A DNA stretch of 64,000 nucleotides, taken from contig CANRIA010000006.1 in assembly GCA_947630555.1 (NCBI GenBank), positions 19,604-83,603 of the forward strand, given 5' to 3'. Positions 36,173 through 44,688 of this stretch are shown piece by piece. The number at the start of each line of letters is the position of its first letter. The first letter of the stretch is position 1. The notes under the pieces are model-generated. The model was not told the DNA's origin. It ran no database searches and was given only the letters and a program-made list of their open reading frames with translations. A program made the position numbers and the translations under genes. The stretch comes from an uncultured Clostridia bacterium (lineage in GTDB: Bacteria; Bacillota; Clostridia; Oscillospirales; Ruminococcaceae).

Positions 36173-36379
36173 TTACTTTTCAACTGTTATACAGCAGTCG
36201 GGGCACATCATGGCGCACATAGCGCAGCCCACGCAGGCGCTCTCGTCGATACATTCGGCGGTAAAATAGCCTGCCTTGTTACGCTTTTCCTTGTTGATCT
36301 CAATGATCTTCTTAGGGCAGGCATTTGCGCAGAGCCCACAGCCTTTACAGCGTTCGGCTCTTACAGTCATCTTTGCCAT
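36173..36379 (-). CDS. 4Fe-4S ferredoxin-type delta subunit
   Basis: This is a 68-residue iron-sulfur subunit from the ATG at 36377-36379 (MAKMTVRAERCKGCG), behind GGGAG. It has two CxxCxxCxxxCP motifs, CKGCGLCANACP and CVGCAMCAMMCP, each binding a 4Fe-4S cluster. It leads the 2-oxoacid oxidoreductase operon and should carry electrons from the TPP site to free ferredoxin. Confidence 0.93.
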   Translation of the reverse strand: MAKMTVRAERCKGCGLCANACPKKIIEINKEKRNKAGYFTAECIDESACVGCAMCAMMCPDCCITVEK

Positions 36380-36428
36380 TAAACACACTCCCATCAGTTT
36401 TATTCAAGCAGCAATAAGCTGTTGTAAG

Positions 36429-37088
36429 CTAAATATCTTTTGCCCATATGGGCTTTATCAGGACTTTTACATTTTTAAAACGCTCATCATTCAGTCTCAG
36501 ATAATCGGGCGCGGTATTGAAAACCACGGGCAGCCCTGCTTTTTGCGATAGCTCTTTGGCATATTCAAGCGAGCTTTCAACTATTTCTTTAGTAGTTTCC
36601 TCGCCGAGATTTGAATTATTTATAATACCCGTATGCTTCAGGTGCGAGGCGTTTTCTATTTTATACATAAGTTCCTGCGCTTCATATGGCTCTCTTGTCA
36701 TATATCTGAACCTGTTTACAACATACAGCATTTCAAGGTCGCCGCAATCTTTGAGCTGCTGAGCAAATCTGCCCAGAGCCACAGCGCCGTCGTCGTCGCC
36801 GCCGACATCTACAATAAGGTGAACGTCATCTTTTGCGGCAATAAGCCCCAAATCAAAATTGAGTGCAGGAATATCTAAGTTAGTATTTGCATAAGAGGGC
36901 GCAATAAGCTCTATCCCCTTTTCGCCGAAGAAGTCTTTAAGGTCAGCGGTTCTGAAATACGGGTTCACTATATCAAGGTCAACTACTGTAACATTCTCGC
37001 CTTTTTCAGCGCCTTCAAGCGCCAAATTCGCCGAGATGTTCGATTTACCGCTGCCGTAATGACCCGTTATAACGGTTACCTTATGCAA
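36429..37088 (-). CDS. P-loop ATPase (MinD/ParA/Mrp-like) linked to the oxidoreductase operon
   Basis: This is a 219-residue P-loop protein. The deviant Walker A-like motif is GHYGSGKSNIS (about 9-19), followed by VVDLDIVNPYFRTADL, the switch region characteristic of MinD/Mrp-type ATPases, and a VDVGGDDDGAVALGRF block. Relatives with this exact opening are often found beside Kor/Vor operons in Clostridia, which suggests a role in their assembly or cluster loading (inference). The start is TTG at 37086-37088 behind AAGGTAG. The gene lies 49 bp upstream of the ferredoxin gene. Confidence 0.78.
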   Translation of the reverse strand: MHKVTVITGHYGSGKSNISANLALEGAEKGENVTVVDLDIVNPYFRTADLKDFFGEKGIELIAPSYANTNLDIPALNFDLGLIAAKDDVHLIVDVGGDDDGAVALGRFAQQLKDCGDLEMLYVVNRFRYMTREPYEAQELMYKIENASHLKHTGIINNSNLGEETTKEIVESSLEYAKELSQKAGLPVVFNTAPDYLRLNDERFKNVKVLIKPIWAKDI

Positions 37089-37174
37089 ATCTATCTACCT
37101 TTCGTTGTATAATTTCCATATAGAACTATTATAACACATTTTCCGAGCAATTGCAACACAAAAATGCAGGAAAT

Positions 37175-38590
37175 TTATTCGTCGCCGTCATAATCGTCAT
37201 CATATTCATCGTCGTCGTAATCGTCATCATCGTCGTCATAATAGCGGTCACGGCGGCGGTTTCTTCTCAGCACCATAATTGCGGCGAATATCAGCACATA
37301 CACAAGCACTGCACCCACTGCGACGATAATTGCAATTTTTATAGCTGCCGAATCTTTGAAAGATGCTGCAACTTTTACGTCAGATTTTATTTCGTCGCGC
37401 TCGACTGCCGCTGTTGAAACAAGGTCTATCTTAGCCACCGTCTGACCTTCATATGTCAGCTCTATAGAACCGAGCGGCTGACCCACTGTAACGGGTGCAA
37501 CAACGCTCTGATTAAGGGTTATCTTTTGCTTTATCTGCGATTTATCTACATTTTTAGGCCACAGCTGAGAATAAGACATTGACGGCTTTACGGTAACATG
37601 GTCAATGCCCTTGCCATATTCAACGGGCACTTCGCCCATTTCGGAGGCTGTATCAAGAATGGTAGCATATTCGAGGTTTTCAAAAGCCCACTCATAAAGC
37701 GTTGCGTGGTCTATGCAGTTATACATGGTATCTTCGCCTTCTTCGTTGACGGCAGGCGCGCCCATGCTTACTATAAGATAGGTATAGCCGTTTCTCGTTG
37801 CGGTAGACACCAGGCATCTTCCGGCGGCATCTAGAAAACCGGTCTTTATGCCCTTTGCAAATCTGTAATAATAGTCAGAGCCCTCGACCAGCATTTTGTT
37901 GGACGTTATAAGGTGCGTGCCGTCGGGGTGCTCGCTTGTGGGCGACATATCATACTCAGCCTGATTGCATATCGTCATGAACAGATCGTACTTATTCATA
38001 GCATACTTAGTAAGCAGCGCAAGATCCTCACAGGTGGTATAGTTATTTTCTGCAAAAAGGCCGTGTGCATTTGAATAGTGGGTATTGTTCATGCCTAACT
38101 CGGCGGCTTTAAGATTCATTTTCTCAACAAAGGCATCAATGCTGCCGCACATATCTATTGCCAGAATATTTGCAGCCTCGCAGCCCGAAGGCACCATAAG
38201 TGCGCACAGCAGGTCGTAATAATTTACTTCCTCGCCGCGTTTTATATCAGCATTTGAGCAGCCTGTACCCTCAAGTTCATTGAAAGCTTTATAGCCGCCG
38301 GATGCTGTTTTAGAGCGCAGCACTTCTTCATCGCCGTTATTTGCCTCCAAAACCAAAAGGCAGGTCATTATTTTGGTGAGAGATGCAGGCACTCTTTGCT
38401 GGTCGGAATTTTTGGAATACACCACATCGTCGGTATCCAAGCTTATCATATACACCGCCTCGGAATATATTGTGAGGTCATTATCAAAGGTTATTGCCTC
38501 GGCGGTCATCTGCGTGGGCATTATTGCGATAATTATTACCACCGCCGTCAGCAGCGATATAAATGACAAAATTCTTTTCTTAACTTTCAT
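37175..38590 (-). CDS. dacA: D-alanyl-D-alanine carboxypeptidase (penicillin-binding protein 5 type)
   Basis: This is a membrane-anchored low-molecular-weight PBP that trims peptidoglycan stem peptides. It has 471 residues: an N-terminal signal peptide (hydrophobic to about 24), catalytic SxxK as S70-L-T-K73, SGC in place of SxN at about 141, and KTG at about 247. A C-terminal beta-sandwich follows, then a membrane segment at about 413-435, an RRNRRRDR stop-transfer, and a tail of about 25 residues made almost only of Asp, Glu and Tyr. The tail is unusual for the family, which typically ends in an amphipathic helix. AAGGAG precedes the ATG. Confidence 0.93.
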   Translation of the reverse strand: MKVKKRILSFISLLTAVVIIIAIMPTQMTAEAITFDNDLTIYSEAVYMISLDTDDVVYSKNSDQQRVPASLTKIMTCLLVLEANNGDEEVLRSKTASGGYKAFNELEGTGCSNADIKRGEEVNYYDLLCALMVPSGCEAANILAIDMCGSIDAFVEKMNLKAAELGMNNTHYSNAHGLFAENNYTTCEDLALLTKYAMNKYDLFMTICNQAEYDMSPTSEHPDGTHLITSNKMLVEGSDYYYRFAKGIKTGFLDAAGRCLVSTATRNGYTYLIVSMGAPAVNEEGEDTMYNCIDHATLYEWAFENLEYATILDTASEMGEVPVEYGKGIDHVTVKPSMSYSQLWPKNVDKSQIKQKITLNQSVVAPVTVGQPLGSIELTYEGQTVAKIDLVSTAAVERDEIKSDVKVAASFKDSAAIKIAIIVAVGAVLVYVLIFAAIMVLRRNRRRDRYYDDDDDDYDDDEYDDDYDGDE

Positions 38591-38601
38591 TTTACGTCTC
38601 C

Positions 38602-39345
38602 TTACTTGTTTATTCTGTAAACGAACGCGTTGCCTTTTTTGCCGATGTTTTCGGCTATACCTAAGTATACGAGCATATTTATTATTCTTCGTGATGTACC
38701 CGTATCTGTATTAGCAATGACGGCAAAATCTTTGTTTGTAAACTCATCTTGCAGACCCTTTGGTATAAACTGCCTATAGTCGTCTATGCTGTCAAACTCT
38801 ATCTCGTCAACAAGTGAAATAGGTATCCTATCGCACCGTGTAGAGCCTTTTTTCTTATTCTTTTTGCTGCGCCTGCCGTTTAAAAAGCGTATCTCTTCAA
38901 GCTCCAGCAAACACAGCCTTAAATGAAACCTTGGGTTATCAAGTGCGAAGCGTATAACATAAAGCTCGCTTGCGCAGTCATACATGGTAAGCTTTTGCGG
39001 CGACTTTCTTCTCTCCGACAGTTCGCCTGTTTCCAGATCGAGCCACCGAAGATATTTTACTGCCGCCATAGGGTAAACGACCGTTACGTCGCAGTATTCC
39101 AAAAACACATCAAGTTTTTTTATAAGACTGCCGAAATTTGCAGTCTGTATCTCTATTATGCCCCTCTCGCCGACTATATCTGCAACAAAGCTGCCAACCT
39201 TTACCTCTTGATTGCCGCCGTATGGTTCATAATAGTTTTTAAGCACAGCATGGAGCGTTTTTTCGCCCAGCGTGCCTATGCCGCCCGTTACCCTCTCGCC
39301 GCTCATGACCTTTTCACAGGCTTTGGCAAATTCTTCTTTTCCCAT
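38602..39345 (-). CDS. Orphan protein with a PD-(D/E)XK-like nuclease motif and a possible C-terminal winged helix
   Basis: This is a 247-residue protein I cannot place in a named family. The N-terminal region carries E29 (GEKTLHAVLK), D56 (SFVADIV) and E65-I-Q67 (GIIEIQTANFG), spaced like the E...D...ExK/Q active site of PD-(D/E)XK enzymes such as archaeal Hjc. A basic stretch (RRSKKNKKKG) is in the middle. The C-terminus, FAVIANTDTGTSRRIINMLV with a following GNAFVYRINK, looks like a winged helix. It starts 1 bp after the udp stop with no good ribosome-binding site, so it is translationally coupled. Function as a nuclease is inference. Confidence 0.65.
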   Translation of the reverse strand: MGKEEFAKACEKVMSGERVTGGIGTLGEKTLHAVLKNYYEPYGGNQEVKVGSFVADIVGERGIIEIQTANFGSLIKKLDVFLEYCDVTVVYPMAAVKYLRWLDLETGELSERRKSPQKLTMYDCASELYVIRFALDNPRFHLRLCLLELEEIRFLNGRRSKKNKKKGSTRCDRIPISLVDEIEFDSIDDYRQFIPKGLQDEFTNKDFAVIANTDTGTSRRIINMLVYLGIAENIGKKGNAFVYRINK

Positions 39346-39346
39346 A

Positions 39347-40138
39347 TCAGCGTTTTTTATCCTGCTGTATCAGAATTTTTATGGCTTCTACGGCACATTC
39401 TATCGCACGGGCAGAATCGTATGTAATGTTATCTTCCAGACCCTGTTTAGAGCGTTCAACGTTCCACAGGGCTGTAAATACTGCGCCCCTGCGCTTTTTA
39501 TGTGCGGTACAAACCGCGAACACTGCCGCGCTTTCCATCTCACTTGTAAGGCAGCCGCAGCGAAGATAGCTGTCCCACCTTTGCGTAATATCGGCAGACA
39601 CGGGCGATGACTGCGGCTCAACTTCGCCGTAAAAGCTGTCTTTTGAATGTACTACGCCTATGTGGTATCTGTTGCCCACTTTTTCAGAAGATGTTTTCTC
39701 GGCAGCCTGTTTAAGAGCCTCTACCACTTCAAAACTTGCGGTGCAGGGGTAATCTTTTGGCAGATACTCATACGAAGTGCCCTCTCCCCTCACAGATGCC
39801 AGCGCAATGATAAGGTCTCCGCCCGAAACTTCTATATCCATGCCGCCGCTGGTGCCTATGCGTATAAAGGTATCAGCGCCGTCTTTTATAAGTTCTTCAA
39901 CGGCTATTGCAGCCGAAGGGCCGCCTATGCCCGTTGAGCACACAGTGACTTTTTCGCCTTCAAGCGTGCCGGTATACACGTTATACTCGCGGTTGCACGC
40001 CACCTGCTTTGCATTTTGAAGATACTCGGCAATTTTGGGTACTCTGCCGGGGTCGCCGGGCAGTATAACATACCTGCCGACCTCCTCGGGCAGCGTTTGT
40101 ATATGGAATTGTCTTTCGCCGTCCATTATGCTTGCCAT
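39347..40138 (-). CDS. udp: Uridine phosphorylase
   Basis: The enzyme cleaves uridine with phosphate to uracil and ribose-1-phosphate in pyrimidine salvage. It has 263 residues of the nucleoside phosphorylase fold; YVILPGDPGRVPKIAEYL near 28-45, CSTGIGGPSAAIAVEEL near 69-85, RIGTSGGM near 94 and CLTSEMESAAVFAVC near 197 are the phosphate- and nucleoside-binding motifs. GAGGTG precedes the ATG. It lies between the nuclease-like gene and nadC. Confidence 0.93.
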   Translation of the reverse strand: MASIMDGERQFHIQTLPEEVGRYVILPGDPGRVPKIAEYLQNAKQVACNREYNVYTGTLEGEKVTVCSTGIGGPSAAIAVEELIKDGADTFIRIGTSGGMDIEVSGGDLIIALASVRGEGTSYEYLPKDYPCTASFEVVEALKQAAEKTSSEKVGNRYHIGVVHSKDSFYGEVEPQSSPVSADITQRWDSYLRCGCLTSEMESAAVFAVCTAHKKRRGAVFTALWNVERSKQGLEDNITYDSARAIECAVEAIKILIQQDKKR

Positions 40139-40149
40139 AAAAGCACCTC

Positions 40150-40989
40150 TTACTTATCCATTTTCATCGAGATATCAAAAGCCTTTACCGAATGTGTAAG
40201 CGCGCCGAGGGAAATTATGTCAACACCCGTTTGCGCTATCTCTTTTATATTCTCCTCGGTAACGTTGCCCGAAGCCTCCAAAAGGCTTTTGCCGTTTGTT
40301 ATTTCAACGGCTTTTTTCATATCGTCAACGCTCATATTATCGAGCATTATTATCTCTACATCAAGGTCTAAAGCTTCTTTCAGCTGCTCTAAATTGCCTA
40401 CCTCGACTTCTATCTTTGTAGTATGACCCATGCTCTCGCGCAGTTTATTTACTGCCGCAGTTATTGAGCCGTAAGCATCTATATGGGTATCTTTGAGCAT
40501 GGCGCAGTCGGAGAGGTTATATCTGTGGTTTTTGCCGCCGCCGACCGTTACCGCATACTTTTGCAGCGCCCTCAGCCCGGGGAGTGTTTTTCGTGTATCT
40601 GCAATGCTTGCTTTTGTGCCCTCGACCAGCTTTACGCACCTGTTTGTTGCGGTAGCAATGCCCGACATATGCTGGATAATGTTGAGAGCCGTTCTTTCGC
40701 CTTTGAGCAGGGCACGCGTTTTTGCTGTGAACCTTACTATGATATCGCCTTTTTTAACGCTTTCGCCGTCATGAATGTATATCTCGCTTTCAGCATCGCT
40801 GTCGAGCAGTTCAAACACCCTTGCGGCAATCTCTACACCGCACAAAACGCCGTCAGCCTTGGCTACATACCTAGCGGTAGAAACGCTGTTTTCGTCTACA
40901 AGATAATCTGCCGAAACATCGATATAATTTATATCTTCCAAAAGAGCGGTCTTTATAATATCGTCTATCTGGAACTGCATAAGGCGCAT
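40150..40989 (-). CDS. nadC: Nicotinate-nucleotide pyrophosphorylase (carboxylating)
   Basis: NadC converts quinolinate and PRPP to nicotinate mononucleotide in de novo NAD synthesis. It has 279 residues from the ATG at 40987-40989 (MRLMQFQID), behind GGAGG. Motifs: ERTALNIIQHMSGIAT near 101-116, DTRKTLPGLR near 133-142, KYAVTVGGGKNHRYNLSD near 146-163 and EVEVGNLEQ. It is downstream of nadB with one small membrane gene between; nadA is not in the window. Confidence 0.95.
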   Translation of the reverse strand: MRLMQFQIDDIIKTALLEDINYIDVSADYLVDENSVSTARYVAKADGVLCGVEIAARVFELLDSDAESEIYIHDGESVKKGDIIVRFTAKTRALLKGERTALNIIQHMSGIATATNRCVKLVEGTKASIADTRKTLPGLRALQKYAVTVGGGKNHRYNLSDCAMLKDTHIDAYGSITAAVNKLRESMGHTTKIEVEVGNLEQLKEALDLDVEIIMLDNMSVDDMKKAVEITNGKSLLEASGNVTEENIKEIAQTGVDIISLGALTHSVKAFDISMKMDK

Positions 40990-41007
40990 AACATATACCT
41001 CCAAAAA

Positions 41008-41403
41008 TTATTTGCGTTTATATTTTTCTACAAGCTTTTCTATTACCCAGAATATCAGTCTTATCCACAGCGTACACGCAGTTACAGCGCAAAAACAAAA
41101 CGTTCTTTTGTCTATCATGCCGTTTAAGCGTGCTATGCTGCCAAAGCACTCGGCTATATAGGCAGGTATTGCCACCGCAAACAGAGCCGTACTGAATTTA
41201 CTTATTACATTATCGCTTCTATATGTTTTTACATAGAAAAACTTCTCTATTCCCACTTCGAGAAAACAAGAAAGATACCCTGCCAAGGCATAGGCAGCCC
41301 ACTGACCGTAAAACCTTGCTTCTATCAGAAAAGCCCACAGTATATACCACACCATTGATATTATGAACACGGCGAGGTAATAAAATTTTCTCTTACCTGA
41401 CAT
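41008..41403 (-). CDS. Small membrane protein between nadB and nadC
   Basis: This is a 131-residue protein with about three to four hydrophobic segments (for example FYYLAVFIISMVWYILWAFL at the start) and a Lys/Arg C-terminus. Its ATG lies inside the nadB stop region (11-nt overlap), so it is made with NadB. The family is not recognised; membership in the NAD operon might hint at precursor transport, but nothing in the sequence proves it. Confidence 0.68.
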   Translation of the reverse strand: MSGKRKFYYLAVFIISMVWYILWAFLIEARFYGQWAAYALAGYLSCFLEVGIEKFFYVKTYRSDNVISKFSTALFAVAIPAYIAECFGSIARLNGMIDKRTFCFCAVTACTLWIRLIFWVIEKLVEKYKRK

Positions 41404-42883
41404 TATTGCGCGTTATCTCGGCGTTCTCGCTGGCTATGGCCTTTGTTTCTTTTAAGATTATGAACGCCACCGTTGCAAGGCTTCTGGCTTCAACATAGTC
41501 TTTATCTACCTTGAAATTGCCCTTATCTAAAAACTCTTTTATCTCTTTGACCCTTTCATAGCCCTCAAAAATGGCGTTTACGTTGGGCATTACAAAGTAA
41601 GCTTTCTGCATAATGGCGCGTATCTCGGTACGCAGACCTTTGGGAATATGCGGCGCGTTTAAATCGTGGGTAAAGCAGTCTTGAGGATCGAAAGAATTTG
41701 AAAATCTTCTGCCGTTTATCTGCATAGCCGCTCTGCGAGAGAACACAAGCGCTTCAAGCAGAGAGTTTGATGCAAGCCTGTTGTTGCCGTGCACGCCCGT
41801 ATGCGAGCATTCTCCGCAGGCGTAAAGACCGTCGATAGACGTTTGCGAATGGCTGTCAACGTTTATGCCGCCCATAAGGTAATGCTGACATGGAAAAATA
41901 GGCACTAAGTCTTTAGTCATATCATAGCCTGCTTCAAGCAGATTTGAATATATCATAGGGAAGCGTTTTTTGATAAATTCGGGGTCTTTGTGGGTGATGT
42001 CTATATAAAAGTCGTCGCTGCCTGTTTTCTTTGCCTCAAAAATTATAGAATGTGACACCACATCTCTCGGTGCGAGCTCTAAGCGTTTGTCATAATCCTG
42101 CATAAAGCGTTCTTTATGGCAGTTGCGCAGATACGCGCCCTCGCCCCTTACAGCCTCGGAGATAAGAAAACACTCTCTCGTCTGCCTGTTATTGAAAGCG
42201 GTGGGGTGGAACTGTATATAGCTTAAATTCTTTATCACCGCGCCCATGCCGTATGCAAAGGCGATGCCGTCACCTGTTGCAATAGCGGAGTTGGTGGTAT
42301 ATTCATAAACTCTGCCTATGCCGCCCGTTGCAAGTATAGCATACTGTGACGCATATGTTTTATACTCGCCGTCTTTAAGTATATCGAACACAAAGCCGCC
42401 GTTTATCCTCTTTATTCCGCAAAGCAGCGCGTTATCAAGGATATCAACGTTTTCAAGCCCTTTTACTACCTTTTGCAGCTTGATAACTATCTCATGACCC
42501 GTGGCATCGGCATGGTGGAATATTCTATGCCTGCCGTGACCGCCCTCTAAGGTTCTGTGGTAGTCGCCGTCGGGAGTCTTGTCAAACTCCACGCCGTACT
42601 CTATAAGCCTTGCTATGTCTATTTTCGCTTCGTTTACAAGTATATCGGTAGTGATAGGGTTATTTTCAAAGCCGCCTGCGACGAAGGTGTCGTGCTCGTG
42701 AAGTTCGGGGCTGTCGTTCGGCGAATTATACACGCCTGCTATACCGCCCTGCGCGAGGTTTGAATTGCAAAGCTCAAGATCGCCTTTGCATATCATAAGC
42801 ACTTTGCGCTCTCTTGAAAGATTTATTACTGCGGAAAGCCCTGCCGCTCCCGCGCCTACTACAACGACGTCATATTTTTCCAT
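41393..42883 (-). CDS. nadB: L-aspartate oxidase
   Basis: NadB oxidises aspartate to iminoaspartate, the first step of de novo NAD synthesis; in anaerobes fumarate can be the electron acceptor. It has 496 residues from the ATG at 42881-42883 (MEKYDVVVVGAGAAGLSAVI), behind GGAGCGG. The FAD motif GAGAAG is at 10-15, GGHGRHRIFHHADATG near 113-128 and QYHLMGGI-type CQHYLMGGINVDSHSQT near 325-341, all typical of the succinate dehydrogenase flavoprotein superfamily. Confidence 0.95.
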   Translation of the reverse strand: MEKYDVVVVGAGAAGLSAVINLSRERKVLMICKGDLELCNSNLAQGGIAGVYNSPNDSPELHEHDTFVAGGFENNPITTDILVNEAKIDIARLIEYGVEFDKTPDGDYHRTLEGGHGRHRIFHHADATGHEIVIKLQKVVKGLENVDILDNALLCGIKRINGGFVFDILKDGEYKTYASQYAILATGGIGRVYEYTTNSAIATGDGIAFAYGMGAVIKNLSYIQFHPTAFNNRQTRECFLISEAVRGEGAYLRNCHKERFMQDYDKRLELAPRDVVSHSIIFEAKKTGSDDFYIDITHKDPEFIKKRFPMIYSNLLEAGYDMTKDLVPIFPCQHYLMGGINVDSHSQTSIDGLYACGECSHTGVHGNNRLASNSLLEALVFSRRAAMQINGRRFSNSFDPQDCFTHDLNAPHIPKGLRTEIRAIMQKAYFVMPNVNAIFEGYERVKEIKEFLDKGNFKVDKDYVEARSLATVAFIILKETKAIASENAEITRNNVR

Positions 42884-43048
42884 AAAAGCCGCTCCGTTCA
42901 TAATGCTGAATTTCTGAAAGAACATACTTATTATATTATACAACATTTTTTCAAAGATTTCTATAGTGTTTTGCTATATTTTATACGAATTATTTTCACG
43001 CAATATGTTTAGAATATATAAAAACGCTCCTAAAAGTCAACAAATCTC

Positions 43049-43076
43049 TTTACAAAAAGAAAAAAAAGGTTTATAA
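43049..43076 (+). promoter_or_regulatory. Promoter of the 80-aa membrane protein gene
   Basis: -35 TTTACA at 43049-43054, 16-bp spacer, -10 TATAAT at 43071-43076. Confidence 0.55.
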
Positions 43077-43109
43077 TTAAAACAGTAAATTTTTTGGAGG
43101 GTGAAAGAC

Positions 43110-43352
43110 ATGGATCAGCTTGAAAAATTATTTCCCGTAGGAGACACCATTGCACCTATTTCTAAGGATAACGTTATGTCGCTCGTAATAGCAATAGTTA
43201 TCTATGTTGTTGTAGGCGCAATAATAGGCGTACTGATAGGCGTACTTAGCTCTATTCCCATTGTGGGGATCATCTTTGGCATAATCGGAGCGCTTGTTGA
43301 GATCTACGTTCTTGGCGGAATAATAATGTCTGTGGTAAGATTTTTAAAGTAA
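43110..43352 (+). CDS. Small membrane protein, 80 aa
   Basis: This short protein begins MDQLEKLFPVGDTIAPIS at the ATG 43110, 9 nt after GGAGG, and consists mainly of two long hydrophobic segments rich in Ile, Val and Gly (about 25-45 and 47-72), ending VVRFLK. It resembles the many short two-helix envelope proteins of Clostridia but has no nameable motif. It has its own promoter and terminator. Confidence 0.75.
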   Translation: MDQLEKLFPVGDTIAPISKDNVMSLVIAIVIYVVVGAIIGVLIGVLSSIPIVGIIFGIIGALVEIYVLGGIIMSVVRFLK

Positions 43353-43368
43353 CAAAATCGGCATGGGC

Positions 43369-43404
43369 GAGCCGCTGTCACAATGGCGGCTCGTCTTATT
43401 TTTT
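43369..43404 (+). terminator. Terminator of the 80-aa membrane protein gene
   Basis: Stem GAGCCGC (43369-43375) / GCGGCTC (43386-43392) followed by GTCTTATTTTTT. Confidence 0.85.
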
Positions 43405-43417
43405 AAGGAGTATTCTG

Positions 43418-44653
43418 ATGCACGACAACACCGAAAACATATCGAAAATAGTGGCAGTTTGCGTTGACACAGGCGAATTTGATGCCGTTCGCTCTATGGA
43501 GGAGCTGTGCAGCCTTATCGATACCGCAGGCGGTGAGGCTGTGGCGAGCATAATTCAAAAGCGGCCCTCTTTTGATGCGGCGACCTGCATAGGATCGGGC
43601 AGGCTGGAGGAACTGGCAGAGCTTTGCCGCTCTCTCGATGCAGATATGATAGTATTCGACCACGAGCTGACCGCCACACAGATAAGAAACATAGAAGCGG
43701 TCTGCGGAGTTTTCACGATCGATCGCACCATGCTGATACTTGACATTTTCGCTCAGCGCGCTGTAACGCACGAGGGACGTTTGCAGGTGGAACTTGCACA
43801 GAACAAATACCGTCTTGCAAGGCTTACCGGCATGGGCGTAAAGCTTTCACGTCTGGGCGGCGGCATAGGCACGCGCGGCCCCGGTGAGAGCAAGCTGGAA
43901 GTTGACAAACGGCACATAAGGGCGAGGATACAGACTCTTACACGGGAGCTTAAAGAGATAGAAAAGCGACGGGCGCTCCTTCGCGGAAAGAGAAAGAAAG
44001 ACGGGGTGCTGACCTGCGCGATAGTGGGCTACACAAATGCAGGAAAATCGACTTTACTGAACACTATGACTCAGGCAGGGGTGCTGGCTGAAGACAAGCT
44101 GTTCGCTACACTGGAAACGACCTCGCGCGCGATAGAGCTGCCCGACGGCAGGAGTGTTACGCTGATTGACACGGTAGGGCTTATAAGCCGCCTGCCGCAC
44201 CAGCTTGTGGAGGCGTTTCGCTCGACACTGGAGGAAGCTGCCTCTGCTGATGTGATAATACATCTTTGTGATGCTTCTGACGAGGCTATGAGCGAAAAAG
44301 CGCAGGTTACTTTAAATCTTCTTAAAGAGCTTGGCTGCGATGGAATACCGATAGTTACGGTGCTTAACAAGTGCGATAAACAAGGCGGTTTTGAAAGCGG
44401 CGGAGAGGTCATAAAGATATCTGCAAAAACGGGTGAAGGCATTGACAATATGCTTGAAGCTCTGCAAAGGGCTCTGAGACCGACGGCGCAGCGCATGAAA
44501 GTTTTGCTGCCATACGACAAAAGCGGACTTGTAAACAAGATACTCAGCTGTGACGGCAAGATATTTTTGCAGGAATACACTGAAAACGGCATATTGCTTG
44601 ATGCGCTTATAGACAACACATCTGCATATATATTTGAAGAATACAGGATATGA
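43418..44653 (+). CDS. hflX: GTPase HflX
   Basis: HflX is a ribosome-associated GTPase that splits or rescues stalled ribosomes. It has 411 residues: an N-terminal HflX domain ending GGGIGTRGPGESKLEVD (about 147-163), a helical linker (KEIEKRRALLRGKRKK), and the G domain with G1 GYTNAGKST at about 204-212, G3 DTVGL and G4 NKCD. AAGGAG precedes the ATG. Its stop overlaps the next upstream-most ATG of the lipoprotein gene (ATGA). Confidence 0.95.
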   Translation: MHDNTENISKIVAVCVDTGEFDAVRSMEELCSLIDTAGGEAVASIIQKRPSFDAATCIGSGRLEELAELCRSLDADMIVFDHELTATQIRNIEAVCGVFTIDRTMLILDIFAQRAVTHEGRLQVELAQNKYRLARLTGMGVKLSRLGGGIGTRGPGESKLEVDKRHIRARIQTLTRELKEIEKRRALLRGKRKKDGVLTCAIVGYTNAGKSTLLNTMTQAGVLAEDKLFATLETTSRAIELPDGRSVTLIDTVGLISRLPHQLVEAFRSTLEEAASADVIIHLCDASDEAMSEKAQVTLNLLKELGCDGIPIVTVLNKCDKQGGFESGGEVIKISAKTGEGIDNMLEALQRALRPTAQRMKVLLPYDKSGLVNKILSCDGKIFLQEYTENGILLDALIDNTSAYIFEEYRI

Positions 44654-44688
44654 ACATTACGCTGAACTTGGGGAGGATAAGCAGCTTA

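Noticed and set aside
37151..37417. Plus-strand frame with a long Val/Ile repeat at the dacA 3' end
   Set aside because: It is the antisense reading of the Asp codon run in the DacA acidic tail, not a membrane protein.
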